Part shown: positions 16,347 to 25,876 of the stretch, piece after piece
How the letters are laid out: every line of letters starts with the position of its first letter
How positions within the stretch are numbered: the stretch's first letter is position 1
Source of the DNA: DATKFM01 sp963810485
GTDB lineage: Bacteria; Pseudomonadota; Alphaproteobacteria; Dongiales; Dongiaceae
Assembly (NCBI GenBank): GCA_963810485.1
Contig: CAWENQ010000007.1
Span: forward strand, 620,001-684,000
Length of the DNA: 64,000 bases
Direction of reading: 5' to 3'
The notes under the pieces: model-generated
The model's input: only the letters and a program-made list of their open reading frames with translations
What the model was told of the DNA's origin: nothing
Database searches by the model: none
Made by a program: the position numbers and the translations under genes

Positions 16347-18551
16347 TCAGGCGATGACGGTTATGCCGAGGTCAGATCGTTCTTCGACACCGGCAGATAC
16401 TCGGACCCGCTTCTTGGTCCCGTTGTAGATCGCGTTGGCGACGGCGGGACCGATGGGCGGCACGCCGGGTTCGCCGACGCCCGTGGGCGGCAGTTCCGAC
16501 GGCGTGATATGCACCTCGACCTGCGGCATCTCATCGAGACGCAGCACGTCATAGCCGTCGAAATTGCCCTGATCGACGGCGCCCGCGGTCAAGGTCAGCT
16601 CGGATTTCAGGATGGCGCCGAGGCCGAAGCCGATGCCGCCTTCCATCTGCGCCCTGATCTGGTCGGGGTTGATGGCCGTGCCGCAATCCACGGCGCAGAC
16701 CACGCGCTCCACCTTCACCTTGCCGTCCTTGCCCAGGCTGATATCCGCCACCTGCGCCACCAGGGTGGAGAAGGATTCGGCAAAGGCGACGCCGCGGTAC
16801 CGGCCCTCGGCCGGCGCGCCGGCTTTCTCAGCCGCCAGCTTCAGCACCGCCGCCGACCGCGGATGGTCCTTCATCAGCGACAGCCGCAGTTCCACCGGAT
16901 CCTTGCCCGCCGCTTCCGCCACCTCGTCGAGGAACGCCTCGACCGCATAGGCGGTGTGGGTGGAGCCGACGGCGCGCCACCAGAGCACGGGCACGCCGAC
17001 CGAAGTCGTGGTGAGCTCGACGCGCATGTTGGGGATGGCATAGGGAATGTTCGCCGCCCCCTCGACCGACGTGACGTCGATGCCGTTGGTGACCATGCCG
17101 CCCTCAAAGGGCGTACCGCTCAGGATCGACTGGCCGACGATATGATTGCGCCAGGCGATGATGTTGCCGTCCTTGTCCAGCCCGGCTTTCAGCGCATGGA
17201 GATACATCGGCCGGTAGCGGCCGCCGCGCATGTCGTTCTCACGTGTCCATTGCACCTTGACCGGCGCCTTCCAGCCGATCGCCTTGGCCACGGCGACCGC
17301 CTCGATGATGATCTCGGAATCCGGCGTTGCCCGCCGCCCGAAACCGCCGCCGGTCTTCATCACATGGAGTTTGACTTTGTCCGGCGTGATCTCCGCCACC
17401 TGCGACGCCGCGAACTGGTAGAGGTCGGGCATCTGATGACCGCCCCAGATTTCCAGCACGCCGTCGCCGTTCATCCACGCCACCGCATTCAGCGGCTCCA
17501 GCGCGGCATGGGCCAGGTACGGGAATTCGTAGGTGGCCTCGACGATCTTCGCCGCGCTGGCGAATGCCGCGTCCACATCGCCGTCATTGCGGGCCGTGGC
17601 GGCGCCGGGCTGCGGGCCCAGCTTGCGGTATTCCGCCATCAGCTCTTCGGAGCCGCGCTTCTCCGCCTTCGAGTCGTCCCACTCGACGGTGACGAGATCC
17701 CGGGCCTTCAGCGCGTTCCACATGCCGTTGGCCACCACGGCGACACCGCGGGGAATCGCCACCACATCCACCACGCCCTTGCTCGCCTTCGCCGCCGTGG
17801 CGTCGAACGACTTCACGGTGGCGCCGAACAGCGGCGGATGGATCATGACGGCGGTCAGCATGTCCGGCAGCTTGACGTCGATGGTGAATTCCTGCTTGCC
17901 GGTGGATTTCGGCAGGCTGTCATAGCGCGGCAGCTTCTCGTTGCCGATCATGGTCCAGTCAGCGCGGGACTTCAGGGGCACGTCGGCCGGCACCGGCATC
18001 GCCGCGGCCTTGGCCGCGAACTCGCCGAAATTGGCATAGAAGCCGGAGCCATGGGCGAGCGTGCCCTGGGCGACATAGATCTCCGCCGCCGGCACCTTCC
18101 ATTCCTGCGCCGCGGCGGCCACCAGCATGGCGCGCGCAGTGGCGCCCGCCTTGCGATAGCGGTCGAAGGACGAGGCCATCGCGGACGAGCCGCCGGTGCC
18201 CTGGGCGACGCCGCCCCAGGTCAGGTTGCCATAGAGCGGAATGTTGCCCCAGCCGCCGATGACATCCATCTGCGTCCAGTCGGCACCCAGCTCCTCGGCC
18301 ACCAAGGTGGCGATGCCGTTATAGCAGCCCTGGCCCATGTCCATATGGGCGGAGTAGACGGTCACCTTGTTGTCCTCGCCGATCTCCACATAGCCGGCGA
18401 AGGGATTGACCGGTGCGGCCGCGGTATCGGCGCGGGCGGCGCCCGTCAGGTGATAGCCGACGACGAAGCCGCCGGCGGTGGCCGCGGCGCCGATCAGGAA
18501 ACGGCGGCGCGACGGTGCAATCTCAGGCAGTCGGAATTTTCTCGCGAGCAT
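16347..18551 (-). CDS. molybdopterin-binding large subunit, isoquinoline 1-oxidoreductase type
   Basis: A 734-residue xanthine-oxidase-family molybdenum subunit. The N-terminus carries a twin-arginine-type signal (R-R-R-F-L-I-G-A-A-A-T-A-G-G), so it is probably exported folded. Family features include D-M-G-Q-G-C-Y-N-G-I-A-T-L, G-G-W-G-N near the N-terminus, the G-G-G-F-G-R-R central motif and, near the C-terminus, G-V-G-E-P-G-V-P-P with the conserved catalytic glutamate. The single long chain and Tat signal match the IorB/aldehyde dehydrogenase group rather than xanthine dehydrogenase. The start at 18551 is one base after the stop of the iron-sulfur subunit gene. The substrate (N-heterocycle or aldehyde) cannot be told. 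No electron acceptor or chaperone gene is adjacent. Confidence 0.9.
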   Translation of the reverse strand: MLARKFRLPEIAPSRRRFLIGAAATAGGFVVGYHLTGAARADTAAAPVNPFAGYVEIGEDNKVTVYSAHMDMGQGCYNGIATLVAEELGADWTQMDVIGGWGNIPLYGNLTWGGVAQGTGGSSAMASSFDRYRKAGATARAMLVAAAAQEWKVPAAEIYVAQGTLAHGSGFYANFGEFAAKAAAMPVPADVPLKSRADWTMIGNEKLPRYDSLPKSTGKQEFTIDVKLPDMLTAVMIHPPLFGATVKSFDATAAKASKGVVDVVAIPRGVAVVANGMWNALKARDLVTVEWDDSKAEKRGSEELMAEYRKLGPQPGAATARNDGDVDAAFASAAKIVEATYEFPYLAHAALEPLNAVAWMNGDGVLEIWGGHQMPDLYQFAASQVAEITPDKVKLHVMKTGGGFGRRATPDSEIIIEAVAVAKAIGWKAPVKVQWTRENDMRGGRYRPMYLHALKAGLDKDGNIIAWRNHIVGQSILSGTPFEGGMVTNGIDVTSVEGAANIPYAIPNMRVELTTTSVGVPVLWWRAVGSTHTAYAVEAFLDEVAEAAGKDPVELRLSLMKDHPRSAAVLKLAAEKAGAPAEGRYRGVAFAESFSTLVAQVADISLGKDGKVKVERVVCAVDCGTAINPDQIRAQMEGGIGFGLGAILKSELTLTAGAVDQGNFDGYDVLRLDEMPQVEVHITPSELPPTGVGEPGVPPIGPAVANAIYNGTKKRVRVSAGVEERSDLGITVIA

Positions 18552-18552
18552 C

Positions 18553-19011
18553 TTAGGCCTCCAGCATCTTGGCGGCTTCATGCACCGCGCCACGGATCCG
18601 ATGATAGGTGTTGCAGCGGCAGAGATTGCCGCTCATGGCCGCGTCGATGTCCGCATCGGTCGGCTTCTTGTTCTCGGTCAGCAGCGCCGCCGCCGCCATC
18701 ACCTGGCCGGACTGGCAGTAGCCGCATTGCGGCACATCCATCTTGACCCAGGCGGTCTGCACCGCCTCGGCCACATCGCCGCTCAACCCCTCGATGGTGG
18801 TGACGGACATTCCCGCTACATCGCCGACGGCGGTGATGCAGGAGCGGGTCGGGGTGCCGTCGACATAGACCGTGCAGGCGCCGCATTGCGCCATGCCGCA
18901 GCCGAACTTGGTGCCGGTGAGGGCAGCCTCCTCGCGGATCGCCCAGAGCAAAGGCATCTCCGCATCGACGTCGAGTGACAGGCTCGCGCCGTTGAGTTTG
19001 AATTCGATCAT
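18553..19011 (-). CDS. (2Fe-2S)-binding small subunit of molybdenum hydroxylase
   Basis: A 152-residue protein with two [2Fe-2S] domains. The plant-ferredoxin-like domain has F-G-C-G-M-A-Q-C-G-A-C and a later cysteine (R-S-C-I-T); the four-helix domain has Q-C-G-Y-C-Q-S-G-Q and the final N-L-C-R-C-N-T-Y. It passes electrons from the molybdenum centre to an external acceptor. It has no signal of its own, so export would depend on the Tat signal of the partner encoded immediately downstream. Intact and of normal length for IorA-type subunits. Confidence 0.93.
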   Translation of the reverse strand: MIEFKLNGASLSLDVDAEMPLLWAIREEAALTGTKFGCGMAQCGACTVYVDGTPTRSCITAVGDVAGMSVTTIEGLSGDVAEAVQTAWVKMDVPQCGYCQSGQVMAAAALLTENKKPTDADIDAAMSGNLCRCNTYHRIRGAVHEAAKMLEA

Positions 19012-19192
19012 CTGAAGTCTCCCTGGTTTGCCGGTGAATGACCGGCGGCCCCGCCGGAGCGGTGCTCAAAAAATCAGCAATGTGTGACATCTAAATGAAT
19101 GTATAGCGGCCGAAGCCATGCGCCGCCCGGACAGCTCGTTTGGCTGATTCTCTAAGCTGGCATCCGCGGCGGCGAAGTCAAGAGGTGCGGAC

Positions 19193-20011
19193 CTATGCGG
19201 TCTTGATTTTTGGCTTCGCGCCGCGCCGAAGCAGATATTGCGCGCTCAGCAGCAGCACCAGCGACGAGCAGAACACCACGGTCGCCACCGCGTTCACTTC
19301 CGGCGTCAATCCGCGGCGGATGGAGTTGAAGATGAACAGCGGCAGCGTGATCTCGCTGCCATTGACGAAGCTGGCGATGATGTAGTCGTCAAAGCTGAAG
19401 GTGAAGCTGAGCAGGCCGCCGGCGATGATGGCCGGCAGGATCAGCGGCAAAGTTACCTGGCGGAAAGTACCCAGCGGCGTGGCATAGAGGTCCGCCGACG
19501 CTTCGATCAGCGCCCGGTCCATGCCGGCCATGCGGGCGCGGACGATGACGATGACCAGCGCGATGTTGAACAGCGTATGGGCCGCGGCGATGGACCAGAA
19601 GCCGAGCTCGAATTTCCGCGCCTCCGGGAACAGCGCCAGCAGCATGTCATTGGCGCCGGCCAGTATGGTGGCCAGCATGATCAGCGTGGCGATGGCGATG
19701 ACGATGCCGGGAATCATCAATGCCACCTGGATCGCGCCTTCATAGAGCTTGCGCGGCGTGCCCTTGATTTGCGGCAAGGCCAGCGCCGCCATGGTGCCGA
19801 TGACGGCCGCCAGGATCGCCGACAGCGCGGCAATGGACAGGCTGTTGGTGGCCGCCTCGATCAGGAAGCGGTTGCCGGCCGCCTTGCCGTACCACTGGGT
19901 GGAAAAGCCCTCATAGGTGCTGGCCTGCCGTCCGGAGCTGAAGGAGAACAGCATCAGCATGCCGATCGGCGCATAGAGGAAGATGTAGATGATCGCCGCG
20001 TAGATGCGCAT
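19193..20011 (-). CDS. potC: polyamine ABC transporter permease PotC
   Basis: A 272-residue inner-membrane permease with six predicted transmembrane helices and the MetI-like ABC permease signature (E-A-S-A-D-L-Y-A-T-P-L-G-T-F-R-Q-V-T-L-P), which contacts the ATPase. The stretch after it, F-S-F-D-D-Y-I-I-A-S-F, is typical of PotC/PotI. It is the last gene of a leftward potA-potD-potB-potC set but is separated from potB by a 266-bp spacer full of palindromes, so its expression level may differ from the others. Confidence 0.92.
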   Translation of the reverse strand: MRIYAAIIYIFLYAPIGMLMLFSFSSGRQASTYEGFSTQWYGKAAGNRFLIEAATNSLSIAALSAILAAVIGTMAALALPQIKGTPRKLYEGAIQVALMIPGIVIAIATLIMLATILAGANDMLLALFPEARKFELGFWSIAAAHTLFNIALVIVIVRARMAGMDRALIEASADLYATPLGTFRQVTLPLILPAIIAGGLLSFTFSFDDYIIASFVNGSEITLPLFIFNSIRRGLTPEVNAVATVVFCSSLVLLLSAQYLLRRGAKPKIKTA

Positions 20012-20048
20012 GGCTCAGTGCGAAGTCCGAGGCAGCCGAACTAGACAA

Positions 20049-20240
20049 TCTTCCCCCCTTGAGGGGGAAGATGGCTCATCGAGCGTCAGCGAGATGAGCC
20101 AGAAGGGGGGTATCTCAAAGCCGGAGTTAGCTGGTGAAAACTGAAGCAAAGGTGGCGCGAGTCGTTGATACCGAGCCGACCCCCCACCCGGAACATCTCG
20201 CTTCGCGAGATATTCCGACCGCCCCCTCAAGGGGGGCGAT
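20049..20240. repeat. composite palindromic intergenic element in pot operon
   Basis: Between potB and potC are at least four perfect or near-perfect palindromes in about 190 bp: TCTTCCCCC / GGGGGAAGA (20049-20071), GGCTCATC / GATGAGCC (20073-20100), ATCTCGC / GCGAGAT with a 3-base loop (about 20194-20210), and CGCCCCC / GGGGGGCG (about 20221-20239). The arrangement resembles the C- and G-tract palindromic repeats dispersed through many alphaproteobacterial genomes. A 103-residue frame across it is Pro/Arg/Ser-rich and not a convincing gene. It may act as an mRNA-stabilising or attenuating structure inside the operon. Confidence 0.65.
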
Positions 20241-20277
20241 TTGACTCTGCGGGTGCCCGAGTTGCGTGCTGCACTCA

Positions 20278-21153
20278 TCAGATCACCGACAGGTCGCGCT
20301 GACCGGACCAGCGTTTCGTCGACCACAGGCCCAACGTCACCACCAGCAGCATGATGACCACCAGCGTCACCGCCACGGCAGAGCCGAACGGCCAGTTGCG
20401 CGATTGCAGGAACAGATCCACCAGCGCATTGCCGATGAAGAACACCTTGCCGCCGCCCAGGAGCTGCGGGATCAGGTATTCGCCCATCAGGAGGATGAAC
20501 ACCAGCATGCAGCCGGTGATCATGCCGGGCGCCGACAGCGGCAGCGTCACCTGCAGGAAGGTGCGCCAGGGTCCGGCGCCCAGATCGTTCGACGCCTCCA
20601 GCAGCCGCTTGTCGAGCCGGTCGAGGCTGACATAGATCGGAAACACCATCAGCGGCAGATAGCCATAGACGATGCCGGTCAGCACAGCGAAGGGCGTGTT
20701 GATCAGCCTCACGTCAGGCAGGCCGATCATTTCCAGAAGGCTTGGAATGCCGCGCGCGCCTAGGATGAAAATCCAGGCGTAGGTGCGCAGCAGGAAGCTG
20801 GTCCAGAACGGCAGGATCACCATGATCAAGAGCAGCATCTTGATCCGGCTCGAGGCGCGCACCGCCAGATAGTAGGCGAGCGGATATGCCGCCAGCAGGC
20901 AGAACAACGTGCCCAGCGGCGCCAGCACCAGCGTGTTCTTGAACGCGGTCCAGCGCGCGAGAAGATTGAGATAGTTGTCGAAGGTAAAGCCGGCCTGATA
21001 GCCGCCGGCGGGCGCCCGCTCGCCGAAGCTGAACACCAGGATGACAGCCAGCGGCAGAATCAGCAGCGCCGCGAACCAGAACGTGCTGGGCGCCAGCAAG
21101 ACCGACGTCCAGAACCGCTGGCGCTTCTCCGCGTTGGCCGTTGCCGTGCTCAT
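20278..21153 (-). CDS. potB: polyamine ABC transporter permease PotB
   Basis: A 291-residue permease with six transmembrane helices; the first spans about residues 18-38. The ABC permease signature is E-A-S-N-D-L-G-A-G-P-W-R-T-F-L-Q-V-T-L-P, followed by M-G-E-Y-L-I-P-Q-L-L-G-G as in PotB/PotH. It forms the membrane channel with PotC. The gene is 75 bases downstream of potD; that gap contains a stable hairpin. Confidence 0.92.
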   Translation of the reverse strand: MSTATANAEKRQRFWTSVLLAPSTFWFAALLILPLAVILVFSFGERAPAGGYQAGFTFDNYLNLLARWTAFKNTLVLAPLGTLFCLLAAYPLAYYLAVRASSRIKMLLLIMVILPFWTSFLLRTYAWIFILGARGIPSLLEMIGLPDVRLINTPFAVLTGIVYGYLPLMVFPIYVSLDRLDKRLLEASNDLGAGPWRTFLQVTLPLSAPGMITGCMLVFILLMGEYLIPQLLGGGKVFFIGNALVDLFLQSRNWPFGSAVAVTLVVIMLLVVTLGLWSTKRWSGQRDLSVI

Positions 21154-21174
21154 GAAGCTATCGCCACAACATCA

Positions 21175-21206
21175 GGGCCCCATCCTGAGTCAACAGGATG
21201 AGGCCC
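21175..21206 (-). promoter_or_regulatory. intercistronic hairpin between potD and potB
   Basis: A 13-bp stem with one A-C mismatch (GGGCCCCATCCTG / CAGGATGAGGCCC) and a six-base loop. It has no U-tract, so it looks more like an mRNA-stabilising or processing hairpin that keeps binding-protein mRNA in excess over permease mRNA than a full terminator. Confidence 0.5.
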
Positions 21207-21228
21207 CGATATCGAAGCCGATTGCCGC

Positions 21229-22365
21229 TTACGCAGACTTGAAGCGGGCGAATAGCTCGGCGCGGGCCTCATTGGTGATCAGGCCGGTGGCGCCGAACTC
21301 AAGATTGGTCAGCAGGTCTTTCGCCGGATAAAGGATCGGATCCTCCAACAGCTCCTTCGGCAGCAGCGCGTTGGTGCGCGAGTCCGTCGAGGGATAGCCG
21401 TGGAACAGCACTTCCTTCGCATTCACCTCCGGCGTGATCAGGTAGTTGATCAGCGCATGGCCACCCTTGACGTTCGGCGCGCCAGCAGGGATGGCGTAGA
21501 AGTCGGTCCAGATCTCGCCGCCCTCCTTGCCGATGATATAGGCGAAGGCCGCGTTCTCGCGCCGCAGCTGCACCGCGTCGCCCGTCCAGCAGATCGACAT
21601 GGTGGCGTCGCCGGCCAGCAGGCTGGGTTTGTAATCGCTGTTAATACCGAAGATATGGGGTTTGGCCGCCATCAGCAGCGTCTCGGCGTCGGCCAGTTCC
21701 TTCGGATCGATGGAATTGAAGGAGTAGCCGAAATTCTTCAGCGCATTGCCGATGGTGGTGAGCTGATAGTCATGCACCATCACCTTGCCGCTCTGCTCGC
21801 CCTGGGTCAGTTCCCAGAATTCCTTCCAGGTGGTCGGCGCGCTCGTCACCTTCTCGCTGTTGATGACATAGCCGGTGGTGCCCCAATCCTTCGGCACGGC
21901 ATAGACGGTGCCGTCGACGGTGCCTTCGCCGGTGAAGCGGGCATCGGCGGCGCTCGGGTCATGAGCCGGGAGCTGCGCCATGTCCAGCGGCTGGAACAGC
22001 TTCTGAGTCACATAGTCGCGGATGGTGTAGTTGGTCGGCACGATGACGTCCCAGCCGGTGGCGCCGGCCTGCAGCTTGGCCATCATCTCTTCGTTTGAGC
22101 CGAACACCGTGAGTTCGACTTCCGCGCCGGTCGCTTCCTTGAAGGCGGCGAAATTGGCTTCGTCGTGATAGCTCGGCCAGGTGCAGAGGCTGACCCGGTC
22201 GCCGATGTCGCCGGCAAACGCCGGGCGCGGCTTCAAGCCCGGCATCGCACCCGCCAGCACGGCGGTCGCCGCACCCAGGCCAGTGACATTGAGGAAATGC
22301 CGGCGCGTGATCGAGCCGTTGTTGTAGCGCCAGAGCTGGTGAATGAATTGCTTGCGTAGATCCAT
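21229..22365 (-). CDS. potD: spermidine/putrescine-type periplasmic binding protein PotD
   Basis: A 378-residue extracellular solute-binding protein (family 1). The N-terminus has S-I-T-R-R-H-F-L-N-V-T-G, a twin-arginine-like signal, and a hydrophobic core, so it is exported. The mature part has the polyamine-binder pattern: S-L-C-T-W-P-S-Y near the start, G-W-D-V-I-V-P-T-N-Y, the V-P-K-D-W-G-T-T-G-Y hinge segment and, later, C-W-T-G-D-A-V-Q. It is the second gene of the pot operon. Polyamine specificity is inferred from similarity and operon content; other cationic ligands are possible. Confidence 0.9.
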   Translation of the reverse strand: MDLRKQFIHQLWRYNNGSITRRHFLNVTGLGAATAVLAGAMPGLKPRPAFAGDIGDRVSLCTWPSYHDEANFAAFKEATGAEVELTVFGSNEEMMAKLQAGATGWDVIVPTNYTIRDYVTQKLFQPLDMAQLPAHDPSAADARFTGEGTVDGTVYAVPKDWGTTGYVINSEKVTSAPTTWKEFWELTQGEQSGKVMVHDYQLTTIGNALKNFGYSFNSIDPKELADAETLLMAAKPHIFGINSDYKPSLLAGDATMSICWTGDAVQLRRENAAFAYIIGKEGGEIWTDFYAIPAGAPNVKGGHALINYLITPEVNAKEVLFHGYPSTDSRTNALLPKELLEDPILYPAKDLLTNLEFGATGLITNEARAELFARFKSA

Positions 22366-22387
22366 GTTGGTCTCCCTGTTTTTGAAC

Positions 22388-23557
<1,170 letters not shown>

Positions 23558-23710
23558 CCGCTTGTTGTTCTTGCGGCCGGTTTTCGGGCCGTTTCTTTGC
23601 CGGGGGATGGTAGGGAATAGGCCCCATCATTGACAAGCGGCGCCTGCGGCCGGAGCCAAAGAAAACACCGGGCCGGCACCGGGCCGATTGCCCCCACTGC
23701 GTTGACGTGG

Positions 23711-24935
23711 TTAGGAATTCGCGTTCTCGGTGAAAAGCATGGCTGCCCGACGCAGCCAGCTGGCGGGATCGCTCCGGTGGTAGGGAGCTTCCGCCGGCTC
23801 GATGCGATCAAGGAAATTCCGGTAGGTCACCGCCTGGCAGGCAGCGGCGATGGGGCCGAGCAGACCGGCGGCGCGCGCGGGATCCGAGCCCGGGATTGCC
23901 TCGCGCCACTGTTGCAGCCAATGGTCCCGGACGGGCGCTCGGGTATCGTCCGGAACGCTGATCAGGAACGCCGGTTGGTCGAGCAGCGGATTGCCGATAC
24001 CGCTGTCGCTCCAGTCGAGCAGGGTGAGCGCGTTCCCATCGCCGCGAAAATTGCCGGGATTGAAATCGCCGTGAATAAGCGTATCGCCGATGCCGCAGCC
24101 GGCGATCTGGCCAAAGCGTTCCGGCAGGCTGTGCACGAACCTCGCCAACGCCGCCCGATCCTCGGCGGAGAGTTCGTCCGCCGTCCGCTCAACAACGTCG
24201 AAGATGGCGGCACTCAAGACCTGTTCGCGACGGTCGGGCAGCCCCAGCGCGAGCAATTTATCCACGCGATCACGCCATGAGAGTTGGATGCCGATGAGAA
24301 TTGAAACCATTTCCAGAAGCTGCGGCAGTTCGGCGCCATAGAGGTCTTCGCCTGGAATCTCCGCGAGCAGGCTGCGGCTGCCGTCATGGTCCAGCAGCAC
24401 CGGCACGGGCTCGCCGGCGAGGCGCGCCAGCAAGGCGCCCTCATGGGCGAAGAAACCGGGAACGACCTTCAGCCAGGCAGCCCGATCAGCGGTGGGAATC
24501 CGCCACAGGCTCGAAAGATTCCAAGCTCCGAACCTGCACCGGCAAACCTGTCCGCGCCAGACCGCGCTTCTCCAATACAGAGTCCGCCCAGGCCAGGTCC
24601 GCCGCTGGCCCGCCGGGTTTGGCAAAAGCGTGCCGCAGGGGCTGCTCATCGAGCGTTCCCGGCCAGGGGTCGGCGCGAACAGGCTGCGCCACTTCAGCCA
24701 GATAGGTCACCCGCCCGCCATGGGGCTCTTCCCGTTCGGCCGATAGCAATCGCAGGATGGTGATCTCGAAGCCGTGGCGTTCCCGCACGGCGCTGACGAC
24801 GGGTTCGACTTCCTGCCACCAGGGCGTCGCAACCGGTAATTCCGGCAAGCAGCCGATGACGGCGCCGTCGGGCGTCGTCAGAACAATCACCGCGGTCCGC
24901 GGTTCGGGCTGATCCTGGGTTTGTGCATCGGACAT
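23711..24935 (-). pseudogene. aminoglycoside-phosphotransferase-fold kinase with Nudix-like N-terminus, frameshifted
   Basis: About 408 codons read in two frames joined near 24525. The C-terminal part is an APH/choline-kinase fold: G-F-F-A-H-E-G, the catalytic loop H-G-D-F-N-P-G-N-F and the metal-binding L-L-D-W-S-D-S-G-I-G. The N-terminal part, from the ATG at 24935, has T-A-V-I-V-L-T-T-P-D-G-A-V, a glutamate-rich helix region and G-G-R-V-T-Y-L-A-E-V, which resembles a Nudix-type beta sheet without a complete Nudix box. Substrate unknown; it should not be taken as an antibiotic-resistance gene. One indel restores a single frame, so error and true mutation are both possible. Confidence 0.7.
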
Positions 24936-24967
24936 GGCGTGATGATGCTGTCCGCCGGGACAAAAGA

Positions 24968-24994
24968 AAACGCCCGGGGCTGGCCCGGGCGTTT
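24968..24994 (-). terminator. rho-independent terminator of BI-1 gene
   Basis: An 11-bp GC-rich stem AAACGCCCGGG / CCCGGGCGTTT with a 5-base loop lies 27 bases past the stop of the minus-strand BI-1 gene and is followed on that strand by TTTTCTTTT. Confidence 0.8.
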
Positions 24995-25020
24995 CCGCTA
25001 TCCAATGCTTTGTTCGCCGG

Positions 25021-25788
25021 TTAGTTGCTGCGGACGGTGCCCGTGAGGCGCAGCAGCATGACGAACAGGTTGATGAAGTCCAGATACAGATTGAAGGCGC
25101 CAAGGATGGCTTTCTTGGTCATCGTGCCGCCTTCATCAAGTTCGGAATACATCTCCTTGATCTTCTGCGTGTCGTAGGCCGTCAGGCCGGTGAACACGAG
25201 AACACCGATCACGGAGATGGCGAAACCGAGCGCGCTCGATCCCATGAACAGATTCACGACCGACGCGAGGATGAGGCCGATCAAACCCATGAACAGGAAT
25301 GAACCCCAGCCCGTGAGATCGCGCTTGGTCGTGTAGCCGTACAGGCTCATCGCACCGAACATGCCGGCGGAGATGAAGAATGTGCGGGCGATGGACTCCT
25401 GGGTATAGACCAGGAAGATCGAGGCCATCGACAGGCCCATGACCGCCGCGAAAGCCCAGAAAAGTAGCTGGGCCGTGCTTGCCGCCATGGTTTGGATGCG
25501 CATGCCGAAGAGCAGCGCGAAGCCGAGCGGCGCGAAGATGATCACCCATTTGATCGGGCTGCCATACACCGCGGTCGCCAACTCTGGGCTGTTCATCACC
25601 ATGTTGGAGAAAACGTAGGCGACGATGCCCGTCAGCGCGACGCCGCCGGCCATGTAGTTGTAGATGCGCAGCATGTATTGCCGCAGGCCGGCATCGATTC
25701 CGGCTACGTCGGCGCCCGTGCGCGAAACTGTTCTGTAGTCAGGTCCCATTGCCATTGCCGTACTAGCCCCAAGCTGTTGACGTGCCAT
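25021..25788 (-). CDS. Bax inhibitor-1/YccA family membrane protein
   Basis: A protein of about 255 residues with seven hydrophobic segments, matching the BI-1 (TMBIM) family. Helices begin at Y-N-Y-M-A-G-G-V-A-L-T and end at F-V-M-L-L-R-L. The conserved pore aspartates lie in the last part, in A-Y-D-T-Q-K-I and L-Y-L-D-F-I-N-L-F. Family members leak Ca2+ or regulate membrane proteases such as FtsH in bacteria. The start is ambiguous among ATGs at 25818, 25788 and 25758. It is a single-gene unit with its own terminator. Confidence 0.9.
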   Translation of the reverse strand: MARQQLGASTAMAMGPDYRTVSRTGADVAGIDAGLRQYMLRIYNYMAGGVALTGIVAYVFSNMVMNSPELATAVYGSPIKWVIIFAPLGFALLFGMRIQTMAASTAQLLFWAFAAVMGLSMASIFLVYTQESIARTFFISAGMFGAMSLYGYTTKRDLTGWGSFLFMGLIGLILASVVNLFMGSSALGFAISVIGVLVFTGLTAYDTQKIKEMYSELDEGGTMTKKAILGAFNLYLDFINLFVMLLRLTGTVRSN

Positions 25789-25876
25789 GGATATTGGGAT
25801 CATTCCATCCGGAGTCAAGCGGCATCTGGGCCGGTTTTACGCCGGGCGCTTTGGCTAATGCCTTGAAATGCCTCGA

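Noticed and set aside
16329..18746. An 805-codon plus-strand open frame opposite the molybdenum hydroxylase.
   Set aside because: It is antisense to a clearly real gene with complete motifs; the His/Arg/Gly-rich product matches the complementary-frame bias of high-GC DNA.
20015..20326. A 103-codon minus-strand frame between potB and potC.
   Set aside because: It is made of the palindromic repeat; the Pro/Arg/Ser-rich product and lack of a ribosome site argue against a gene.
23711..24935. An antibiotic-resistance aminoglycoside phosphotransferase.
   Set aside because: Only the fold is shared; the catalytic loop is common to many small-molecule kinases and the N-terminal domain is unlike resistance enzymes.
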